Below, piece after piece: positions 31,450-35,379 of a DNA stretch of 35,379 nucleotides; position 1 is the first letter of the stretch, and every line of letters begins with the position of its first letter. Source of the stretch: a candidate division WWE3 bacterium CG22_combo_CG10-13_8_21_14_all_39_12 (GTDB lineage Bacteria > Patescibacteriota > 4484-211 > GCA-002791395); NCBI GenBank assembly GCA_002771355.1, contig PCSU01000039.1, positions 1 through 35,379 of the forward strand. Reading direction: 5' to 3'. The notes below the pieces were generated by a model. That model worked only from the letters and a program-made list of their open reading frames with translations. It made no database searches and had not been told where the DNA came from. A program made the position numbers and the translations under genes.

Positions 31450-32097
31450 CTATTGTAGCACAGTTTTGATAGCCTCCCAAGAATAACCCCGCCGTTTTAG
31501 GTAATTTACCAACCGTGTTTTTTGCTTCTCATCCGTTAAATCATATTTACCTTTTACCGCCTGGGCGTGAGTTGAAATATTTTCAGTATCAGACTGAGAC
31601 TCTTCCATCCACACTCGTTTAGTCAGTTGGGAACTAATCCCCTTTTGCATTAACTCTGAAGTAATACGCCTCAATCCACTCGGTTTATTTTTTGATGTCC
31701 GTTGTTCAATCCACCATTTCACAAACTCTTCATCGTTTACATAGTTATATTCCATGAGCTTGTGGATAATTCGCTCAATAAACTGTTCCTTTCGCTCTTT
31801 TTCATCGGGTTCTTTAAATAGATCCCGTTTATACATTTTTTCTGACATGTGATCGTGAATCTCTTTTGACGAACGGGGACGACGGGATAAATAATCTAGA
31901 GATTTATTAAACATTGCACCAAAGTCAGACTCATCCTGAATACGTGAAAGATCGCTTGGTTCTAACTCATCACCTTTTTTTATATGAAGTCGAATAAGTG
32001 TATCTTCATCAATGCCGGTAAAAAATTCATCATCAACAAAAATATTATATCTACTCTTGTTCTTTTTCTGTACTGAGATTGAAGTGATTTTAGGCAT
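31450..32097 (-). CDS. recX: Regulatory protein RecX
   Basis: 215-aa RecX, modulator of RecA filaments. Seen: N-terminal beta-strand region MPKITSISVQKKNKSRYNIF, then three-helix repeats (LDYLSRRPRSSKEIHDHMSE; IIHKLMEYNYVNDEEFVKWW; GLRRITSELMQKGISSQLTK; C-terminal VNYLKRRGYSWEAIKTVLQ). Its ATG lies 8 bp inside the end of the MFS gene, so it is translated from that message. Its last codons carry the rny -10 box. Close to recA, as in many bacteria, but separated from it by the MFS gene. Confidence 0.92.
   Translation of the reverse strand: MPKITSISVQKKNKSRYNIFVDDEFFTGIDEDTLIRLHIKKGDELEPSDLSRIQDESDFGAMFNKSLDYLSRRPRSSKEIHDHMSEKMYKRDLFKEPDEKERKEQFIERIIHKLMEYNYVNDEEFVKWWIEQRTSKNKPSGLRRITSELMQKGISSQLTKRVWMEESQSDTENISTHAQAVKGKYDLTDEKQKTRLVNYLKRRGYSWEAIKTVLQ
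31452..31480 (-). promoter_or_regulatory. Promoter of rny within the recX 3' end
   Basis: Minus strand: TTGGGA (31480-31475), 17 bp, TACAAT (31457-31452), then 9 nt to the rny ATG. The TACAAT includes recX codons CTA CAA and the first base of its TAG stop. Confidence 0.55.
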
Positions 32098-33250
32098 TAT
32101 TTTTGCTCCTTATACTTAGTCCTATCATAAATGCCCCAATTACCATAATTACACACGCAAAAAAAATAAAACCGATTTGATACGTAGAGACCTGCGAAAC
32201 TGCACCAAACAATACATAAACGATAATAACGCCGACCTCCGTCAGAAACCCATTTATTGAAGAGACGGTTGCACGAGTAGCTGATTCAATTATATCTTGT
32301 AATTTCCCTTCAAACACAATCTGCACAATCGTAAAAAGAAACCCAAAAATAACAAGAAAAATAAGTACCCACATTTCAAATATATATGCAGCACAAAAAA
32401 GAAAAATCCCGTTAAGAGTAAATAGCGCATAAAAAAACATGTTAGACCTCTGACTAAATTTGTATGCAACATAACTCGCACATGCTTGTACACCGCTTAT
32501 AATTGCCAATAATATTCCCAGCCCAGTATCCGGCAAATGTACTTCATGGGCAAATATAGGCCAATATTCATCAAGAGCACCTCCAAGAGAGAGTACAAAT
32601 GCAAGGAACATTACTATCTTTAAAATCACTTTATTGTTGGTAATGTTTTTCACACCTTCTTTCAATAAGCTGAAATATTCCTTTTCGTGAGTTGATTGAA
32701 TAATGGGAACCTGCGGCAACTGCAAGACAGCAAATCCTGAAACCACCACAGAAAAACAACTCAATAGCAATACCACTTGATACCCATAATGGATCGCAAA
32801 CGATGCACCTAGAGATGCACACACAATCGCAATAAATGATAATGTTTTGGCGCGTCCATATACTTTTGTGAACTGTTGTTCCTGTTTCAAACGAATAAGT
32901 TCATCGTAAATGAGTGCCTGAAACGTACCAGACGTCAGTGCACTTTTTATACCCCACAAGACAAACCCTGCTGCAAAGCCCCAAAACGTAGGGTACAATA
33001 ACCATATTGCATACCCTACTACGCGGATTAGCTGTCCTAAAAATAGGATGTTTTTTCTTGAATACATATCAGCCCACACACCCGAGGGAACTTCGAATAA
33101 TAATGAAGTCACGGACCAGACACCCAACAATACCCCCACTTGCCATGGCTGCATCGAAAAATCAGTGAACATAACAGCATACAGTGGATAAATTAATACA
33201 AAGTCGTCAAAAAACTTGTACGCATAAATCTTCCATAGGAAATCTTTCAT
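32090..33250 (-). CDS. Major facilitator superfamily transporter
   Basis: 386-aa polytopic membrane protein with about 11-12 helices. MFS signatures are visible: FEVPSGVWADMYSRKNILFL (about 52-71, the loop 2-3 motif GxxaDrxGRkxxl in variant form), FVLWGIKSALTSGTFQALIYDELIR (read in two parts around 97-121), and a second half with GVIIVYVLFGAVSQVS. Substrate unknown; drug or sugar efflux are typical. TATAGT is 6 nt before the ATG. It overlaps recX by 8 bp and sits between recA and recX, an unusual position for a transporter. Confidence 0.87.
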   Translation of the reverse strand: MKDFLWKIYAYKFFDDFVLIYPLYAVMFTDFSMQPWQVGVLLGVWSVTSLLFEVPSGVWADMYSRKNILFLGQLIRVVGYAIWLLYPTFWGFAAGFVLWGIKSALTSGTFQALIYDELIRLKQEQQFTKVYGRAKTLSFIAIVCASLGASFAIHYGYQVVLLLSCFSVVVSGFAVLQLPQVPIIQSTHEKEYFSLLKEGVKNITNNKVILKIVMFLAFVLSLGGALDEYWPIFAHEVHLPDTGLGILLAIISGVQACASYVAYKFSQRSNMFFYALFTLNGIFLFCAAYIFEMWVLIFLVIFGFLFTIVQIVFEGKLQDIIESATRATVSSINGFLTEVGVIIVYVLFGAVSQVSTYQIGFIFFACVIMVIGAFMIGLSIRSKNNA

Positions 33251-33256
33251 AAATCA

Positions 33257-33262
33257 ACTATA
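33257..33262 (-). promoter_or_regulatory. -10 box of the MFS gene
   Basis: TATAGT on the minus strand, 6 nt (TGATTT) from the ATG; leaderless geometry. It directly adjoins the inverted repeat at 33263-33310. Confidence 0.5.
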
Positions 33263-33310
33263 GCAAGTTTACAATATGCTTTCTGTTTAGCTACTTGTTT
33301 ACAAACTTGC
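33263..33310 (-). repeat. Inverted repeat downstream of recA
   Basis: GCAAGTTT (33263-33270) and AAACTTGC (33303-33310), 32-nt spacer, within the 141-bp recA-MFS gap. Possibly a 3' structure of the recA transcript; no T-tract, so termination is uncertain. The rest of the gap (33311-33391) shows nothing recognisable. Confidence 0.35.
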
Positions 33311-33391
33311 TTGTACGTTACCCCCAGGTAAATAGTCAAAACATTCATGTTGTGAGGTAACAATATAACAGGACCAATAGTAAAACTAGAT

Positions 33392-34498
33392 CTACTTCTT
33401 CTTTTCTTCTTTTTCGGTTTCGACAGGAACCTCTTCAATAGGAGCAGTTGAATCCACAGGTTTATCTTCCACGTCTTCCTCAGCACCAATAACAAGTGGA
33501 GCTCCTTGTTCCTTCATTTTAAGTAAAATCTCTCGCTCAATCTTAGTTGCAAGTTCTGGCTGTTCATTAAACAATTCCTTTACAGCCTCACGCCCTTGAC
33601 CTAGGCGCTGTTCACCATAGCTAAACCACGATCCAGCTTTTTGTATAACTTCAACATCAACTCCAACATCAAGAATACTTCCAACACGTGAAATGCCTTC
33701 GCCAAACATAATATCAAATTCTGCTATCTTGAATGGAGGTGCAAGTTTATTTTTTACTACTTTAACTCGAACACGGTTCCCTAAATCTTGATCTCCTTGT
33801 TTGATTGAACTAATCCTCCTTATATCCATACGAACACTTGAATAAAACTTAAGCGCATTTCCACCAGTTGTTGTTTCTGGATTTCCAAACATAACACCAA
33901 TCTTCATGCGCAACTGGTTAATGAAAATTATAGTGCAATTAGACCTACTTATTGCTCCGGTAAGTTTTCGCAAAGCCTGACTCATTAACCTGGCCTGCAA
34001 ACCCATATGAGAATCACCCATTTCACCTTCAATTTCAGCACGTGGAACTAGAGCGGCAACTGAGTCAACAACAATAATATCTACCCCACCTGACCGTACA
34101 AGTGTTTCAGCAATCTCTAATGCTTGCTCACCGGTATCTGGCTGGGAAACTAATAGATCGTCTAAGTTAACTCCAATGTGCCCTGCGTATACAGGATCAA
34201 GAGCATGTTCAGCATCAATAAATGCACCAATCCCACCCATTTTCTGCATATTCGCCAAAACATGAAGAGCAAGAGTTGTTTTACCACTAGATTCTGGACC
34301 GAAAATCTCAACAATCCTTCCTTGAGGAACGCCACCAATACCAAGAGCTAAATCTAGGGCAATTGAACCTGTTGGTATAGACTTCATACCCTCTCCGCGT
34401 CCAGCCTCATTGAGTTTCATAATGGAACCCTTACCGAATTGTTTTTCGATTTGGTCCATCGCTAACTTGACTGCTTCTAATCGTTCGCTAGTTGCCAT
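33392..34498 (-). CDS. recA: Recombinase RecA
   Basis: 368-aa RecA, strand exchange and repair. Seen: FGKGSIMKLNEAG, PTGSIALDLALGIGG, Walker A GPESSGKTTL (67-76), IVVDSVAALVPRAEIEGEMG (Walker B and loop 1), IFINQLRMKIGVMFGNPETT and GGNALKFYSSVRMDIRR (loop 2 region), plus an acidic, Lys-ended C-terminal tail (EEDVEDKPVDS...EKEEKKK). All catalytic elements are intact. Promoter TTTACA-16 bp-TATACT with 9 nt to the ATG. First gene of the recA-MFS-recX-rny-ymdB series. Confidence 0.98.
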   Translation of the reverse strand: MATSERLEAVKLAMDQIEKQFGKGSIMKLNEAGRGEGMKSIPTGSIALDLALGIGGVPQGRIVEIFGPESSGKTTLALHVLANMQKMGGIGAFIDAEHALDPVYAGHIGVNLDDLLVSQPDTGEQALEIAETLVRSGGVDIIVVDSVAALVPRAEIEGEMGDSHMGLQARLMSQALRKLTGAISRSNCTIIFINQLRMKIGVMFGNPETTTGGNALKFYSSVRMDIRRISSIKQGDQDLGNRVRVKVVKNKLAPPFKIAEFDIMFGEGISRVGSILDVGVDVEVIQKAGSWFSYGEQRLGQGREAVKELFNEQPELATKIEREILLKMKEQGAPLVIGAEEDVEDKPVDSTAPIEEVPVETEKEEKKK

Positions 34499-34507
34499 TG
34501 TTTATAG

Positions 34508-34535
34508 AGTATATCACACACCCATGGAGTGTAAA
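34508..34535 (-). promoter_or_regulatory. Promoter of recA with partial palindrome in the spacer
   Basis: Minus strand: TTTACA (34535-34530), 16 bp, TATACT (34513-34508), then 9 nt to the ATG. The spacer holds an imperfect palindrome (34517-34531, CACTCCATGGGTGTG, 5 of 7 pairs) that could be a repressor site; it does not match known LexA boxes. Confidence 0.5.
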
Positions 34536-34600
34536 TAGGCAGATATATAATCCCCATTTCGTCGTTTTACCAGTTACAAATTACTAATTATAATCTTTTT

Positions 34601-34759
34601 CTAACCCATCTTTCGTGCGACTTTATCCACGTCATTTCTTATTGCGTCGACATCTCGCTGAATTCTCTCAAGAGTTTCATTGGTCTTTTTTAGCTGTTCG
34701 AGGATTGCAGTCTCAACTCCAGCAGGATCTTGTGTATTTTCTCCAAAATTAAATGCCAT
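34601..34759 (-). CDS. 52-aa acidic/basic coiled-coil protein, unknown function
   Basis: Short protein MAFNFGENTQDPAG followed by a long heptad-patterned helix (about 15-50: VETAILEQLKKTNETLERIQ, RDVDAIRNDVDKVARKM). Preceded by a good Shine-Dalgarno (AAAAGGGGTGA, ending 7-8 nt before the ATG). It lies 40 bp after the hydrogenase-like large subunit on the same strand and is probably the last gene of that operon. Family not recognised; oligomerisation through the coiled coil is the only property that can be read. Confidence 0.65.
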   Translation of the reverse strand: MAFNFGENTQDPAGVETAILEQLKKTNETLERIQRDVDAIRNDVDKVARKMG

Positions 34760-34799
34760 AATGTAGTCACCCCTTTTCGGAAAATTTTAACTTCATAAA

Positions 34800-35379
34800 T
34801 TATAAATCGTTTCCTGTATATGACAAATTAAAACTTTTATTGATGAGCGGAAAATCTGGTACTACATTGTGGGCTCCCGCATGCCCAACTAGAGGCCAAT
34901 TCACCCATGAGGGGTCTCGTGGCGCAACTCTCCCTATGTTGCCATCATTATCGGTAGTGACAAGATAAAGAATTTCTCCACGCCATCCTTCGACTACACT
35001 TAGAGCAACGGCATTCTTCCTAAATATATTACTGCTCTCAGCACACAAAGGTCCATCAGGTAGTACCTTTAATGCCTGTTCGATGAGTTTGATTGATGCG
35101 CGAACCTCCTTGACACGAACACAAAATCTTGCATGCACATCTCCGCTTTGCTCAGTTTCAATTTCAGTAAACCCTAATTCGTTGTATGCCGCGTAAGGAA
35201 AATCAACTCGCGAATCATTTTTAATGCCAACCGCCTTAGCCACAACTCCTGTTGCACCATAGTCCTCTACGATTTTACGTGACAATTCGCCTGTGCCTTT
35301 GAGACGATTAATAAGCGAAGTACTATTTTCGGCTATGTGAATAACTTCGTTAAAATCTTTCAGTATCCTTCCCAACTCT
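34800..35379 (-). CDS. Hyc/Hyf-like (group 4 hydrogenase-related) large subunit, C-terminal part
   Basis: The gene is open at the right edge; about 193 C-terminal residues are visible. The end resembles large subunits of Hyc/Hyf/Ehr-type complexes, which are related to complex I subunit NuoD: VVEGWRGEILYLVTTDNDGN, RVAPRDPSWVNWPLVGHAG, and the terminal VPDFPLINKSFNLSYTGNDL. In true [NiFe] enzymes the C-terminus has DPCxxC, whose cysteines bind the Ni-Fe site; here it is DPSWVNW, with no Cys, and there is no cleavable C-terminal extension. The complex is thus probably a hydrogenase-related proton/cation-pumping oxidoreductase rather than a hydrogenase. The N-terminal CxxC is outside the window. 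Partner subunits should lie to the right. Confidence 0.75.
   Translation of the reverse strand, partial: ELGRILKDFNEVIHIAENSTSLINRLKGTGELSRKIVEDYGATGVVAKAVGIKNDSRVDFPYAAYNELGFTEIETEQSGDVHARFCVRVKEVRASIKLIEQALKVLPDGPLCAESSNIFRKNAVALSVVEGWRGEILYLVTTDNDGNIGRVAPRDPSWVNWPLVGHAGAHNVVPDFPLINKSFNLSYTGNDL

Noticed and set aside
33247..33495. 82-aa minus frame overlapping the recA 3' end
   Set aside because: Out-of-frame with recA; basic stretch comes from the acidic recA tail codons.
1..35379. CRISPR arrays, tRNA or rRNA genes, transposases, prophage
   Set aside because: No regularly spaced repeats, cloverleaf or rRNA stretches, or transposase motifs were seen by eye on either strand.
1..35379. UGA recoded as glycine (as in some CPR phyla)
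   Set aside because: TGA terminates rpe, ymdB and uppP at positions expected for full-length proteins, and no conserved domain runs through an in-frame TGA.

Overview
The window looks like a piece of a low-GC bacterial genome of the Candidate Phyla Radiation (Patescibacteria), probably from the Microgenomates/Katanobacteria side. This is inferred from gene content and style: compact convergent and overlapping genes, GspG-like pseudopilins, a DUF2207 protein with a poly-Gly tail, surface proteins with TPTP linkers, a split transketolase, and very short or absent 5' leaders. TGA is used as a stop (for example rpe and ymdB), so the UGA-recoding CPR lineages are excluded.

Left edge (1-349): no protein gene is supported. 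A hairpin followed by a GGGTGGAACC core on the minus strand resembles the 3' part of a T-box leader for a gene beyond the left edge. 350-5216 (minus) is a carbon-metabolism block: a small membrane protein, rpiB, rpe, a LOG-family protein, transketolase N and C subunits, and a PfkB sugar kinase. The first members overlap or nearly touch, and together they make up most of a non-oxidative pentose phosphate pathway. 5217-5477 is a divergent promoter region with three consecutive palindromes, followed by a CaCA-type cation exchanger (+).

6452-11685 holds proS (-), a 45-aa membrane peptide coupled to a pseudopilin (+), a secreted seven-repeat beta-propeller protein with an LPSSG-type C-terminus (-), a 24-aa lysine-rich peptide (-) and a Nudix hydrolase (-). 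11745-18870 holds two membrane proteins that overlap tail to tail, secA, a small zinc-ribbon protein and DUF2207. 19002-23349 (minus) holds two tandem paralogous pseudopilins, a PAP2 phosphatase overlapping uppP (undecaprenyl-PP recycling), serS, and a membrane protein with an internal beta-sandwich-like domain. 23439-25505 (+) is lysS fused to a C-terminal HD-hydrolase domain, the most unusual gene in the window.

25517-34498 (minus) is an information-processing block, in transcription order: recA, an MFS transporter, recX, rny (no membrane anchor), ymdB, hup, miaA, an AI-2E family permease, and two tandem greA paralogs, one with an altered acidic tip. The right edge holds a 52-aa coiled-coil protein downstream of the C-terminal part of a Hyc/Hyf-like large subunit that lacks the terminal NiFe-ligating cysteines.

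A theme across the window is initiation geometry. At least 18 genes have a TANNNT -10 box only 6-9 nt from the ATG and no Shine-Dalgarno, implying leaderless or almost leaderless mRNAs. The four genes with good Shine-Dalgarno sequences all encode very small proteins (HU, the K-rich peptide, the zinc ribbon, the coiled coil). A palindromic repeat of about 43 bp occurs twice, each time just after a stop codon.
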